Counted from the stretch's first letter, positions 28,940 through 37,441 are shown. The stretch: 64,000 nt of DNA from Flavonifractor sp963557075 (GCA_963557075.1 CAUWDA010000001.1:1-64000), one strand, 5' to 3'. Notes: generated by a model from the sequence alone, not told the origin. Numbers and translations are program-made.

Positions 28940-30067
28940 ATGGCGTATGATCGAAACCGGCGCTCCGGCGGCAGCGGCGACCCGATCTCCTGGATCGTGA
29001 CGCTGGTCCTGCTGGTCAGTCCGCTGTGGTTTGTGGGGGTCATCCTGCTGGTGCGCAAGCTGAACGGCGCGGCGCGCAGACCCCAGTTTCCCTACCTGGG
29101 CCCAAGCCCCGGCTCTCAGGGCGGCGTCTATACCCCGCCTCCGGCTGCGGGTGGAAAGCAGCCCAATGTCAATAAGGGCAGGGTCATGACGGTGGTGGGC
29201 GCTGTGATGGCCGTCATCTTCGGCATCGCCGTGGTGGCCGGTCTGCCGGTGATCAACGGGATCTGGGAATTTCCCGTATCTCTGGCGATGATGTCGCCGG
29301 TGCTGGGGCTCTTTGCCGGAGGTCTGGCTCTGGTGGCCGCCGGGACTCTCAGCACCCGGAAGCACCGCCGGTTCCGGAAGTATCTGGCCCTCATCGGGCG
29401 GCGGGAGAGCATGCCGGTGGTGCAGCTGGCCCACGCCATGCCCGTGTCGGTGCGTAAGGCGTGCAGCGATTTGCAGGAGATGCTGGACGAAGGCATCCTG
29501 CCCGCCGGCTATCTGGATATGTCCACCCACCAGCTCATCCTCAGCGACGAGGGCCTGAAGGACGAGCCGCGGCCGGAGCCGGAGCAGCCGGAGCAGTCCG
29601 CCGCGGACGGGACGGATGAGGAGCAGCCGCTGGACATCCGGGACGACGACGCGGTGCTGCGGGAGATCCGCCGCCTCAACGACGACATTGACGACGCATC
29701 CATGAGCCGCAAGATCGACCGCATCGGGGAGATCACCAGCAAGATCTACAGCTATGTCAAGCAGCACCCGGGCAAGGAGGATCAGCTGCGCTCCTTCCTC
29801 AACTACTATTTGCCCACCACCCTGAAGATCCTCAAGGCCTATGCCCGCATGGAAGATCAGGGGGTGGAGGGAGAGAACATCCGCACCGCCAAGGCCCGGA
29901 TCGAGGGCATGATGGACAAGGTGGTGGACGGCTTTGAAAAGCAGCTGGACCGCCTTTTCGAGGTGGACACCATGGACATCACCGCCGACGTGGAGGTGCT
30001 GGAGCGGATGCTGGAGAAAGACGGCCTGTCCGGCGGCATGGATTTTGGACCGGGGAAAACTTCATAA
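28940..30067 (+). CDS. XpaC-like membrane protein
   Basis: A 375-residue protein related to XpaC (5-bromo-4-chloroindolyl phosphate hydrolysis family). One membrane helix near the N-terminus (WIVTLVLLVSPLWFVGVILLV), a Pro-rich cytoplasmic linker, a pair of hydrophobic helices at about residues 75-135, an acidic linker, and a C-terminal helical domain, SFLNYYLPTTLKILKAYARMEDQ ... FEKQLDRLFEVDTMDITADVEVLERMLEKDGL, which is the XpaC signature. In other Firmicutes xpaC is followed by telA; here it is not. Biochemical role unknown. Confidence 0.82.
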   Translation: MAYDRNRRSGGSGDPISWIVTLVLLVSPLWFVGVILLVRKLNGAARRPQFPYLGPSPGSQGGVYTPPPAAGGKQPNVNKGRVMTVVGAVMAVIFGIAVVAGLPVINGIWEFPVSLAMMSPVLGLFAGGLALVAAGTLSTRKHRRFRKYLALIGRRESMPVVQLAHAMPVSVRKACSDLQEMLDEGILPAGYLDMSTHQLILSDEGLKDEPRPEPEQPEQSAADGTDEEQPLDIRDDDAVLREIRRLNDDIDDASMSRKIDRIGEITSKIYSYVKQHPGKEDQLRSFLNYYLPTTLKILKAYARMEDQGVEGENIRTAKARIEGMMDKVVDGFEKQLDRLFEVDTMDITADVEVLERMLEKDGLSGGMDFGPGKTS

Positions 30068-30107
30068 ATCGTTTACATAAGGGCCAAAGTTTATCCAACA
30101 CTCGACA

Positions 30108-30300
30108 GGGACCCTGTGTTATCCTATGGTCACAGCCAAGAGAACATGGCAAGGGCGCTGCGCCGGGAGCGTGCGGAGGACAAAATGCCATCCGGAGTGC
30201 GTTCAAGGAACCGGCCCTGCCCCGTGACTGCCCCCCGGCTGTGGGGGCAGACCAAAAACGACACCGGCTCTGCCGCGTGATGAGATAACATGGGATTCCC
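30108..30300 (+). ncRNA. ssrS: 6S-RNA-like structured RNA
   Basis: About 193 nt without an ORF. The ends pair: GGGA-CCC-GTGTTATC at 30108-30123 with GATAACAT-GGG-TCCC at 30284-30300, one bulge and one wobble. Inside, TCAC/GTGA and AGCC/GGCT continue the stem; then GGCA-GGGC pairs with GCCC-TGCC around a long irregular hairpin with a 3x3 internal loop (GAGCGTGC with GAGTGCGTTC). CTGCCCCC / GGGGGCAG forms a small hairpin on the 3' side of the central bubble. Length, closed ends, central bubble and long terminal arm fit 6S RNA, the sigma-70 holoenzyme inhibitor. The identification is from hand folding, so it stays provisional. Confidence 0.5.
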
Positions 30301-30315
30301 TCCCCAAACTTGAAA

Positions 30316-30542
30316 ACGGGCGCTGCCTCATATTGAGGCAGCGCCCGTCAAACTGTCGATGACCCCTGCCAGCCAAAGGACTCGGAGGGAAAGATAGTGT
30401 GAAAGAAAACCGTCAGGGTTGTCTTTCACGTCCAGTCAAACACTTTTTGAAACTTTCAGAAGTTTCAAAAAGTGCCTCAGCTTGTCGAAAAGGCCTTTTC
30501 GACAAGCTGACGGGCGCTGCCTCATATTGAGGCAGCGCCCGT
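30316..30542. repeat. Hairpin cluster flanked by identical 33-bp stem-loops
   Basis: A 33-bp perfect stem-loop (ACGGGCGCTGCCTCA arm) occurs identically at 30316-30348 and 30510-30542. Between them lie three more hairpins: GTGAAAGA / TCTTTCAC (30400-30430), a 15-bp stem CACTTTTTGAAACTT around TCAG (30438-30471), and a 32-bp perfect palindrome CAGCTTGTCGAAAAGG... (about 30478-30509). The first copy would terminate the 6S-like RNA, the second the gene on the minus strand. No ORF. Confidence 0.7.
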
Positions 30543-30568
30543 TTGTTGTCTGGGAACGGAACGTCCGG

Positions 30569-31531
30569 TCAGGTGCACCGTACGGTGCAGGTCAGGGTCT
30601 GGCCGTCCACCGAGCAGGTCAGTGTGGTCTGTCCCTTGCTCACATAGGTCACGGTGCCGTTGCCCGACACAGTGGCCACGCCGCTGTTGCCGATGCTCCA
30701 CACCGGGCTGGAGGAGGTGCCGTTTACCTTCACCTGGAAGGAGGGGTAGGTCTTGCTCAGGGTAAAGTCTGTCCGGTTCAGGGACAGGGTGGTGGACTGA
30801 GGGGCGGTGCCCGCGCTGGTGGAGCCGCCGGTGGTCACAGAATTGTGGACCAGGCAGGTGTGGGTCACGCCGCCGGGCATGGTGGCGGTGATGGTGGCGT
30901 TGCCGGTCTTGGTGCCGGGGCTGACCTTACCGGTCTCATCCACGGAGGCGATAGCGGGGTCGCTGCTGCTCCAGGTGATGGTGCCGGTGGAGCCGGCGGG
31001 ACTGAACGTGACCTTGAGCGTGATGGGGTCCGGATAGCGGTTGCTGAGGGAGAACTCCGTCAGGCTGAGGCTGAAATCGGTGGCCGTCTGACCTGCGGGG
31101 ATGGTCTCCGTCGGCTCCGGCTCGGGGGAGTCGGAGGGAGCGGCGGGGGACTCCACAGGCTGGGCCGACTCTGTGGGCTGGACGCTGGCAGGCGGGGGCG
31201 GATCGTCCACAGAGTTGCCCTTGGTGACCAGGGGCATGATCACCGAGACGACGATGATCACCGCCGCAATGATGAAGGCCAGCGAGATGATGAGACCCAG
31301 CAGGCGCAGCGGGGAGGGGCCCCGGCCATAGCCGCCCCCGCGGGTGTTGGTGACCAGCCGTTTTCCGCCGCGGGCGCGGCGGCCGACCTCCCCCTCTCCT
31401 CCGTAATCGTCCTCGTCCAGGGGGAGGTCGTCACAGAAGGGGCAGTGTTTATAGGTAGAGGCGTAGTCCTCGCCGCAGTTATCACAGTGAATCATGGTGG
31501 GACGGTTGTCCCGGGGGCGTTTGGATGCCAT
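30569..31531 (-). CDS. Zinc-ribbon membrane protein with Ig-like (Big2) domains
   Basis: A 320-residue protein. N-terminal zinc ribbon (IHCDNCGEDYASTYKHCPFC, four Cys), acidic patch, basic stretch, one membrane helix (LRLLGLIISLAFIIAAVIIVVSVIMPL), then a Pro/Ser/Glu spacer and two tandem bacterial Ig-like domains (TITWSSSDPAIASVDETGKVSPGTKTGNATITA and SPVWSIGNSGVATVSGNGTVTYVSKGQTTLT). So a cytoplasmic ribbon and an external adhesive or structural part. The start follows GGAGGGATTTCCT. Function unknown; probably surface-exposed. Confidence 0.83.
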   Translation of the reverse strand: MASKRPRDNRPTMIHCDNCGEDYASTYKHCPFCDDLPLDEDDYGGEGEVGRRARGGKRLVTNTRGGGYGRGPSPLRLLGLIISLAFIIAAVIIVVSVIMPLVTKGNSVDDPPPPASVQPTESAQPVESPAAPSDSPEPEPTETIPAGQTATDFSLSLTEFSLSNRYPDPITLKVTFSPAGSTGTITWSSSDPAIASVDETGKVSPGTKTGNATITATMPGGVTHTCLVHNSVTTGGSTSAGTAPQSTTLSLNRTDFTLSKTYPSFQVKVNGTSSSPVWSIGNSGVATVSGNGTVTYVSKGQTTLTCSVDGQTLTCTVRCT

Positions 31532-31647
31532 AGGAAATCCCTCCGATCGACATTCTTACGTCTATTGTACAACGATATGCGGTGGTCCGTCAACGGGCAC
31601 AGACGAAATGTAATGGTTTTTTAAAAATTATGTCAACTCGTGAGGGC

Positions 31648-31676
31648 TTGCGCCGGACACAGGAATTGGCTATAAT
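31648..31676 (+). promoter_or_regulatory. Promoter for AAA+ ATPase gene
   Basis: TTGCGC (31648-31653), 17-bp spacer, perfect TATAAT (31671-31676). A short GGCCCCC / GGGGGCC hairpin follows in the leader at 31695-31710. Confidence 0.55.
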
Positions 31677-31728
31677 GGGACCCATGAAGAAAAGGCCCCC
31701 TTTGGGGGCCGTGGGGGAGGCAGAGAGC

Positions 31729-33150
31729 ATGAGGGGGACCGTCAGCGCCGAAGAGGCCCACAGACAGTACAGCGAGGGGATGACCGCCTTCCGGCGGCAG
31801 ATCGCGGACCAGACCCTGCGGGAGCGCTTTGGGCGGGAGGCCGACGCCTTTTTCCGGAGCTTCGCCCTGGGGCTGTGGCAGCGGGACGGGGCCTCCGTCA
31901 CGCCCAGACATGTGGAATTTTACAACGCGGTCTACACCCGTGGGAACCCCGCCCCCTCGGTGCTGTTCTGGGAGCTTTCCTCGTCGGTGGCCTGCTATTC
32001 CGGCTTCCGGCCGCCGGAATTTTTCAATCGGATGCGGGCCTGTGACAAGGTGGCGGGCACCGATCTGTCCCGCCGCTTTATCGACCTGACCACGCTGATG
32101 CTCCTGCTCTTTGCGGCGGTGGACGACCAGGTCAGCGAGGCGGAGGCCGGATTTGTCAACCAGTGTGCCGACGCCCTGACCGCTCTGTGCGACCAGGACG
32201 GTCTGGTAGGGGGGAAGGCCCCGCTGGACGCGGGGGACTTTGTGACCCGGCGTCCGGAGCCCCAGGCCCCCGCCCCGGCGGCGGACCGGGCGGAGGAGCC
32301 ACCGGAGGAGGAGCCTGCCCCCAGCCTGGAGGAGCTGATGGCCCAGCTGGACGGGCTGTGCGGGCTGGAGCAGGTGAAGGCCGACGTCAAAAGCCTGGTG
32401 AACCTGGTGAAGGTGCGGAAGCTGCGGCAGGAGCACGGCCTGCCGGTGCCGCCCCTGTCCCTCCACCTGGTCTTTATGGGCAACCCGGGTACCGGCAAGA
32501 CCACCGTGGCCCGGCTCTTGGCCCAGCTGTACCGGGCCATCGGCGTGCTGTCCAAGGGGCAGCTGGTGGAGGTGGACCGGTCCGGCCTGGTGGCCGGTTT
32601 TGTGGGGCAGACCGCCCTCAAGACCAGCGAAGTCATCCAAAAGGCCCTGGGCGGCGTGCTCTTCATCGACGAGGCCTATGCCCTGGCAGGTCAGGACAAC
32701 CCCAACGACTTCGGCAGGGAGGCCATCGAGACCCTGCTGAAGGGGATGGAGGACCACCGGGCCGATCTGGTGGTCATTGTGGCGGGGGACACCGAGCTGA
32801 TGGGCAAGTTCCTTCGAGCCAATCCCGGCCTGGAGAGCCGCTTCAACAAGTATTTCTACTTTGAGGACTACAACGGGGAGCAGCTGATGGAGATCTTCTG
32901 TTCCATGTGCGAGAAAAATGGGTATACCCTTAGTGATGAAAGTAAAGAATATGCCGGAACGTATTTAAAAGAGCTGTATGAGACCCGGGATGAGAACTTC
33001 GGCAACGCCCGGGATGTGCGCAATCTCTTCGAGCGGGCGGTGGCCCGTCAGTCTGACCGGGTGGCGGCGCTGACAGATCCGGACAGAGAGACGCTGATGG
33101 CCCTGACCCTGGCGGACCTGCGGGAGGAGGACGGTACCGCTCCGGCCTGA
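31729..33150 (+). CDS. CbxX/SpoVK-type AAA+ ATPase
   Basis: A 473-residue protein from an ATG after GGGGGAGGCAGAGAGC; upstream in-frame codons overlap the promoter. Residues 1-180 are a helical domain resembling TerB-like regions, followed by a Pro/Glu linker. An AAA+ module then shows LHLVFMGNPGTGKTTVARLLAQLYRAIGVLSKGQLVEVDRSGLVAGFVGQTA (Walker A and pore-side loop), GVLFIDEAYAL (Walker B), an Arg-containing sensor ESRFNKYFYF and NARDVRNLFERAV (sensor 2). This matches the CbxX/CfxQ and stage V sporulation K family, probably a remodelling ATPase. Target unknown. Confidence 0.87.
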   Translation: MRGTVSAEEAHRQYSEGMTAFRRQIADQTLRERFGREADAFFRSFALGLWQRDGASVTPRHVEFYNAVYTRGNPAPSVLFWELSSSVACYSGFRPPEFFNRMRACDKVAGTDLSRRFIDLTTLMLLLFAAVDDQVSEAEAGFVNQCADALTALCDQDGLVGGKAPLDAGDFVTRRPEPQAPAPAADRAEEPPEEEPAPSLEELMAQLDGLCGLEQVKADVKSLVNLVKVRKLRQEHGLPVPPLSLHLVFMGNPGTGKTTVARLLAQLYRAIGVLSKGQLVEVDRSGLVAGFVGQTALKTSEVIQKALGGVLFIDEAYALAGQDNPNDFGREAIETLLKGMEDHRADLVVIVAGDTELMGKFLRANPGLESRFNKYFYFEDYNGEQLMEIFCSMCEKNGYTLSDESKEYAGTYLKELYETRDENFGNARDVRNLFERAVARQSDRVAALTDPDRETLMALTLADLREEDGTAPA

Positions 33151-33151
33151 G

Positions 33152-33190
33152 ACAAAAAAGCCCCTGCCGCCGGCGTGGCCGGGGCAGGGG
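33152..33190 (-). terminator. Terminator between convergent genes
   Basis: CCCCTGCC / GGGGCAGGGG stem; on the minus strand it is followed by T6, so it best serves the hypothetical gene at 33198-33614. It may also halt the ATPase transcript. Confidence 0.65.
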
Positions 33191-33197
33191 TGTTGGA

Positions 33198-33614
33198 TCA
33201 AAGATGATCGCTGTCTACCAGGATGTTGTCGGTGCCGTGTTCCTCGAACTCGGCGATATAGGCGTCGATGCGGCTGGTGAGCTCATCGTAGTTGCTCTCG
33301 TCGATGGGGGCGTCGTCCATGTCCCGGCGGGCCAGGTCCTCCGCCAGGATGTCGAAAAACACGTTGTTTTCATACTCCATAATGGCCTCGTGGATGCCGC
33401 CCTCGGCAAAGGCGCGGGAGGGGATCACTTCGCCCTGCCAGTCCTCCGCCAGGGTGGGCATGCCCTCGGCCCGGGCCTTGGCAAAAAGCAGGCTCTCCAC
33501 CTCGTCATAGTCCTTGAACCGGTCGTCTCCCCGGGTGGAGTTCAGGATCCAGTTGCCGATATAGGCCATATCCAGCAGACGGCGAAACTGCCTGGTCGTC
33601 AGTTCCAGCTTCAT
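33198..33614 (-). CDS. Hypothetical acidic protein
   Basis: A 138-residue soluble, strongly acidic protein with no membrane segment or signal. The N-terminus (MKLELTTRQFRRLLDMAYIGNWILNSTRG) and the core (YENNVFFDILAEDLARRDMDD) look like a conserved helical protein of Firmicutes, but I do not recognise a named family. A strong promoter (TTGACA-16-TATAAT) on the minus strand supports expression. It stands alone, convergent with the ATPase gene and divergent from murI. Confidence 0.75.
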   Translation of the reverse strand: MKLELTTRQFRRLLDMAYIGNWILNSTRGDDRFKDYDEVESLLFAKARAEGMPTLAEDWQGEVIPSRAFAEGGIHEAIMEYENNVFFDILAEDLARRDMDDAPIDESNYDELTSRIDAYIAEFEEHGTDNILVDSDHL

Positions 33615-33676
33615 ACCAATGCGACCTCCTTGCTGTCATGACGTAGGGGGCACAGAGGAGCATACCCCACTCTCAT

Positions 33677-33704
33677 ATTATAGTCACCCCTGAAGAAATG
33701 TCAA
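33677..33704 (-). promoter_or_regulatory. Promoter for hypothetical acidic protein
   Basis: On the minus strand, perfect TTGACA (33699-33704), 16-bp spacer, perfect TATAAT (33677-33682). Among the best SigA matches in the window. Confidence 0.8.
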
Positions 33705-33735
33705 ACAGAGCTGTGGAAAATGTGAAAATAGCCCC

Positions 33736-33764
33736 TTGTTTTCCGCCCCTGTTTCCCCTATGAT
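33736..33764 (+). promoter_or_regulatory. Promoter for murI
   Basis: TTGTTT (33736-33741), 17-bp spacer, TATGAT (33759-33764), 34 bp ahead of the start codon. Confidence 0.55.
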
Positions 33765-33797
33765 TAAAGGAAGCACAATAGAACAGGAGGGAGCGAC

Positions 33798-34613
33798 TTG
33801 GACAGTCGGCCCATCGGCGTATTTGATTCTGGCCTGGGAGGCCTGACCACTGTGCGGGAGCTGCGCCGCCTGCTGCCCGGGGAGGATATCGTCTACTTTG
33901 GCGACACCGGCCGGGTCCCGTACGGCAGCCGGTCCAAAGAGACCATCATCCGCTACGCCCGGCAGGACGTGGCCTTTCTGCGTACCTTTGATTTGAAAAT
34001 GATCGTAATTGCCTGCGGCACGGTGTCCACCACGGCGCTGGACACCCTGGCCCGGGAGAACCCCATCCCGGTGGTGGGGGTGGTGGCCCCGGCGGCGGCC
34101 GCCGCAGCGGGGGCCACCCGCAACGGGCGTATCGGGCTCATCGGGACCCAGGCCTCTATCCGCAGCGGAGCCTATGAGGCGCTGATCCACCGGGAAGATC
34201 CGGCAGTCCAGGTCTTTGCCCAGCCCTGCCCCCTCTTCGTCCCCCTGGTGGAAAACGGGCGCTTCCGGCCGGGGGACGTGGTCATTGAGACGGTAGTGGA
34301 TGAATATCTGACCCCGCTGGAGGCGGCGGGGGTGGATACGCTGGTGCTGGGCTGCACCCACTACCCTCTGCTGGAGGAGGTGATCTCCGCCCGGATGGGG
34401 CCGTCGGTCCGCCTGGTGAATGCCGGAGCAGAGGGGGCCCGGGAGGCCGCCGCCCGGCTGGCAGAGATCGGCGCCCGCACTGAGAAAACGGAGGGAGGCA
34501 GCTGCCGCTGGTTCGTCAGTGACCGGCAGGAGGACTTCTCCCGCCTGGCCTCCATTTTCCTGGGCTGGGATGTGACCGGAGCGGTGGGACAGGTGGATAT
34601 CAGCCGCTATTGA
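33798..34613 (+). CDS. murI: Glutamate racemase
   Basis: Cofactor-free racemase of 271 residues making D-glutamate for peptidoglycan. Starts with TTG after AGGAGGGAGCGAC. Family motifs: IGVFDSGLGGLTTVRELRRLLPGEDIVYFGDTGRVPYG, then the two catalytic Cys in IVIACGTVSTTAL and LVLGCTHYPLLEEVI. Length is usual. It has its own promoter, and the downstream DUF1934 gene has another, so it is probably monocistronic. Confidence 0.95.
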   Translation: MDSRPIGVFDSGLGGLTTVRELRRLLPGEDIVYFGDTGRVPYGSRSKETIIRYARQDVAFLRTFDLKMIVIACGTVSTTALDTLARENPIPVVGVVAPAAAAAAGATRNGRIGLIGTQASIRSGAYEALIHREDPAVQVFAQPCPLFVPLVENGRFRPGDVVIETVVDEYLTPLEAAGVDTLVLGCTHYPLLEEVISARMGPSVRLVNAGAEGAREAAARLAEIGARTEKTEGGSCRWFVSDRQEDFSRLASIFLGWDVTGAVGQVDISRY

Positions 34614-34623
34614 AAACCAGCCC

Positions 34624-34652
34624 TTTACATTGGGGCGGGAATTGGATATAAT
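34624..34652 (+). promoter_or_regulatory. Promoter for DUF1934 gene
   Basis: TTTACA (34624-34629), 17-bp spacer, perfect TATAAT (34647-34652). Confidence 0.65.
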
Positions 34653-34701
34653 ATGGTGCAATTTGTGGACGGAAAGGCCAATAAAGAGGGAACAGAGAAC
34701 C

Positions 34702-35145
34702 ATGGAGAACAATGTGATCATATCCATCCGGGGAGAGCAGTCCTTTGAGGACCAGGAGCCGGAGGTCATTGAGCTGGTGACCGAGGGACGGCTGTCCGCC
34801 GACGGCGGGGACGGCTATACCCTCAGCTATCAGGAGAGCGAGCTCACCGGACTGGAGGGGACGCTCACCACCTTTCAGATCGAGCCGGAGCGGGTGACCC
34901 TGCTGCGGGTGGGAGAGGTCAACTCACAGATGGTCTTTGAGGAGGGCAGACGGCATCTGTCTATGTACAACACCCCGTACGGCGCGCTGGCGGTGGGCAT
35001 CAACACCAAAAGGATGCGGACCCAGCTCAGTCCGGACGGCGGCAGCATCGAGATCAATTATGCCCTGGAGATCGACCACGCGGTAGCGGGTGAGAATCTC
35101 TTTCATATTCAGGTGCGGCAGAAGGAGAGCGCCATCTGTCAGTGA
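34702..35145 (+). CDS. DUF1934 (YwiB-like) beta-barrel protein
   Basis: A 147-residue protein matching DUF1934 (YwiB): NVIISIRGEQSFEDQEPEVIELVTEGRL, the middle SYQESELTGLEGTLTTFQIEPERVTLLR, and the C-terminal TQLSPDGGSIEINYALEIDHAVAGENLFHIQVRQ. The family forms a small calycin-like barrel of unknown role, and is often near argS as here. Oddly, the last 26 codons are present three times: at the gene's end, and at 35261 and 35455 downstream. The gene's own end reads ...SAICQ-stop (TGA); the most distal copy reads ...SAIRQ-stop (TAA) and may be the ancestral end. Confidence 0.87.
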   Translation: MENNVIISIRGEQSFEDQEPEVIELVTEGRLSADGGDGYTLSYQESELTGLEGTLTTFQIEPERVTLLRVGEVNSQMVFEEGRRHLSMYNTPYGALAVGINTKRMRTQLSPDGGSIEINYALEIDHAVAGENLFHIQVRQKESAICQ

Positions 35146-35535
35146 CGGCGTGGTCGAGCTCCAGCCAAGGCTCTGGCCTTTGGACAGAGCCTTGATGCCG
35201 GCGCAATTCATTTGTGCCGGCAGATGCAGACATGGGGCCCCCGCGGCGCCTGCGCCGTGGGGAGATCGACCACGCGGTAGCGGGTGAGAATCTCTTTCAC
35301 ATCCAGGTACGGCAGAAGGAGAGCGCCATCTGTCAGTGACGGCGTGGTCGAGCTCCAGCCAAGGCTCTGGCCTTAGGACAGAGCCTTGATGCCGGCGCAA
35401 TTCATTTGTGCCGGCAGATTCAGATATGGGGCCCCCGCGGCGCCTGCGCCGTGGGGAGATCGACCACGCAGCAGCGGGTGAGAATCTCTTTCATATCCAG
35501 GTGCGGCAGAAGGAGAGCGCCATCCGGCAGTAAAG
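35067..35535 (+). repeat. Gene-end duplication array after DUF1934 gene
   Basis: Period 194 bp. Copies of the gene's last 79 bp begin at 35067, 35261 and 35455; cores of about 115 bp lie between. Right after the first stop, GCGTGGTCGAGCTCC (35148-35162) is the inverted copy of GGAGATCGACCACGC (35067-35081) with one mismatch, so a stem encloses the gene end. The core holds AAGGCTCTG / CAGAGCCTT, a GCCGGCGCAA-TTCAT-TTGTGCCGGC hairpin (35197-35221) and CCCCGCGGCGC / GCGCCGTGGGG. No ORF beyond the copied end. Confidence 0.88.
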
Positions 35536-35574
35536 CCTTCAGCGGAAGATATCCCCCAAACGAAGTCATAAAAA

Positions 35575-35671
35575 ATACATCTCAGCCCGCAAGTGTGGAC
35601 TCTGGCCGCTTTGGCGGACAGAGGACGCGCGCGGTGGGCTGTATTCTCTCAAAAATGCTTGCATTTTGAGA
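35575..35671 (+). repeat. Dispersed hairpin module before argS
   Basis: Contains CGCAAGTGTGGA, GGCCGCT and GCGCGCGG-GGGCTG-ATTCT segments found in the same order at about 44604-44670, then a hairpin CTCAAAAATGC / GCATTTTGAG. At the other site the hairpin has unrelated arms. No ORF; the argS ribosome site follows. Confidence 0.65.
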
Positions 35672-35692
35672 AATAAAGAAAAGGTGATAGAT

Positions 35693-37441
35693 ATGTCCAA
35701 CATGATCCAGGCGGCCCGGGAGCAGGTCGCCAAGCTGACCCAGACTGCCTATGAGAAGGCTGCGGCCCAGGGCCTGCTGCCCGCCGGTGCGGAGGTAAAG
35801 GCCACCATCGAGATTCCCAAGGACCCCACCCACGGCGACTATGCATCTTCCTTTGCCATGGCGGGCGCCAAGGCCCTCCACAAGGCCCCCCGCCAGATCG
35901 CCCAGACCATCGTGGACAACCTGGAGCTGGAGGGCACCTTCTTTGACAAGGTGGAGATCGCCGGCCCCGGCTTCCTCAACTTCACCCTGGGCAGCAAGTG
36001 GTACGGCGAGGTGCTGGCCGATATCCAGGCCGAGGGGAATACCTACGGCGCAGTGGACGAGGGCCGCGGCGAGCGGGTGATGGTGGAGTTTGTCTCCGCC
36101 AACCCCACCGGCCCCATGCACATCGGCAATGCCCGGGGCGGCGTGCTGGGCGATGCCCTGGCCAGTGTCCTTACCCGGGCGGGCTACGACGTGTGGCGGG
36201 AGTTCTACGTCAATGACGCCGGCAATCAGATCCACAAGTTTGCCATGTCCATCGACGCCCGTTACCTTCAGCTGGTGCTGGGGGAGGAGAACTACCCCTT
36301 CCCCGAGGACGGCTACCACGGCGACGACATCAAGGAGCTGGCCCAGGCCTTCTATGACCAGCACGGCCCCGACTGGAAGGACAAGAGCGAGGAGGAGCGG
36401 CAGGAGGCCATGGCCCAGTATGGCCTGTCCGTCAACATCCCCAAGATGAAAGAGGACCTGCGCCGCTACCAGATCGAGTACGATGAGTGGTTCCTGGAGT
36501 CCGGTCTCCACAACAGCGGCTATGTGGCCCAGACGGTGGGCATGCTGGCCGACAAGGGCTGGACCTACGAGAAGGACGGCGCTCTGTGGCTCAACACCAC
36601 CGCCCTGCTCAAGCAGAAGTTCATGGCCGAGGGCAAGACCCAGGAGCAGGTGGACAAGCTGGACCTGAAGGACGACGTGCTCCGCCGGGCCAACGGTTTC
36701 TACACCTACTTTGCCGCCGACATCGCCTATCACCGCAACAAGCTGGAGGAGCGGGGCTTCTCCAAGGCCATCAACATCTGGGGCGCCGACCACCACGGCC
36801 ATGTGGCCCGGCTCCAGGCCGCTCTGGACGGCCTGGGTCTGGACGGCTCCCACCGCCTGGTGGTGGTGCTGATGCAGCTGGTCAACCTGCTGCAGGACGG
36901 CCAGCCCGTCCGGATGTCCAAGCGCTCCGGCAAGGCCATCGCCCTGCGGGACCTGCTGGACGAGGTCAGCGTGGACGCCGCCCGGTTCTTCTTCAACTCC
37001 CGGTCCTCCACCTCCGCCCTGGACTTTGACCTGGACCTGGCGGTGCGGCAGGACTCCGACAACCCGGTGTACTACGTCCAGTATGCCCACGCCCGGATCT
37101 GCTCCCTGGTGAGCCGCCTCACCGAGGAGGGGGCCCAGGTGCCCGACGCCGGCGCCGTCAACGCCGCCCTCTACACCACCGCGGAGGAGAAGGCACTTAT
37201 CAAGACCCTGTCCCAGCTGCCTGAGGTGATCCGCATCTCCGCCCGGGACTACGACCCCTCCCACGTCAACCGCTACCTCATCACCCTGGCCGGCGACTTC
37301 CACCGCTTCTATAATGCCTGCCGCATCAAGGGGGAGGAGGCCGACGTGCTCTCCGCCCGTCTCAAGCTGGCCGACACCGTCCGCTCTGTCATTGCCAACT
37401 GCCTGGCTCTCATCGGCGTCACCGCCCCTGAGAAGATGTGA
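35693..37441 (+). CDS. argS: Arginyl-tRNA synthetase
   Basis: Class I aminoacyl-tRNA synthetase of 582 residues charging tRNA-Arg. N-terminal additional domain (MIQAAREQVAKLTQTAYEKA), the HIGH motif as GPMHIGNARGGVLGDAL, the ATP loop as QPVRMSKRSGKAI in place of KMSKS, and a C-terminal anticodon-binding helical domain ending DTVRSVIANCLALIGVTAPEKM. The ATG follows AAAAGGTGATAGAT. Ordinary sequence; only the repeat-filled upstream gap is unusual. A terminator follows. Confidence 0.95.
   Translation: MSNMIQAAREQVAKLTQTAYEKAAAQGLLPAGAEVKATIEIPKDPTHGDYASSFAMAGAKALHKAPRQIAQTIVDNLELEGTFFDKVEIAGPGFLNFTLGSKWYGEVLADIQAEGNTYGAVDEGRGERVMVEFVSANPTGPMHIGNARGGVLGDALASVLTRAGYDVWREFYVNDAGNQIHKFAMSIDARYLQLVLGEENYPFPEDGYHGDDIKELAQAFYDQHGPDWKDKSEEERQEAMAQYGLSVNIPKMKEDLRRYQIEYDEWFLESGLHNSGYVAQTVGMLADKGWTYEKDGALWLNTTALLKQKFMAEGKTQEQVDKLDLKDDVLRRANGFYTYFAADIAYHRNKLEERGFSKAINIWGADHHGHVARLQAALDGLGLDGSHRLVVVLMQLVNLLQDGQPVRMSKRSGKAIALRDLLDEVSVDAARFFFNSRSSTSALDFDLDLAVRQDSDNPVYYVQYAHARICSLVSRLTEEGAQVPDAGAVNAALYTTAEEKALIKTLSQLPEVIRISARDYDPSHVNRYLITLAGDFHRFYNACRIKGEEADVLSARLKLADTVRSVIANCLALIGVTAPEKM

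Noticed and set aside
30068..30310. RNase P RNA or tmRNA at the structured RNA locus
   Set aside because: The GAGGAAAGTCC and related RNase P motifs and a tRNA-like end with tag frame are absent; about 190 nt with paired ends suits 6S better.
35067..35535. Group II intron or IS remnant at the DUF1934 array
   Set aside because: No domain V, reverse transcriptase, transposase or fixed terminal repeats; the arms differ from locus to locus and follow the host gene.
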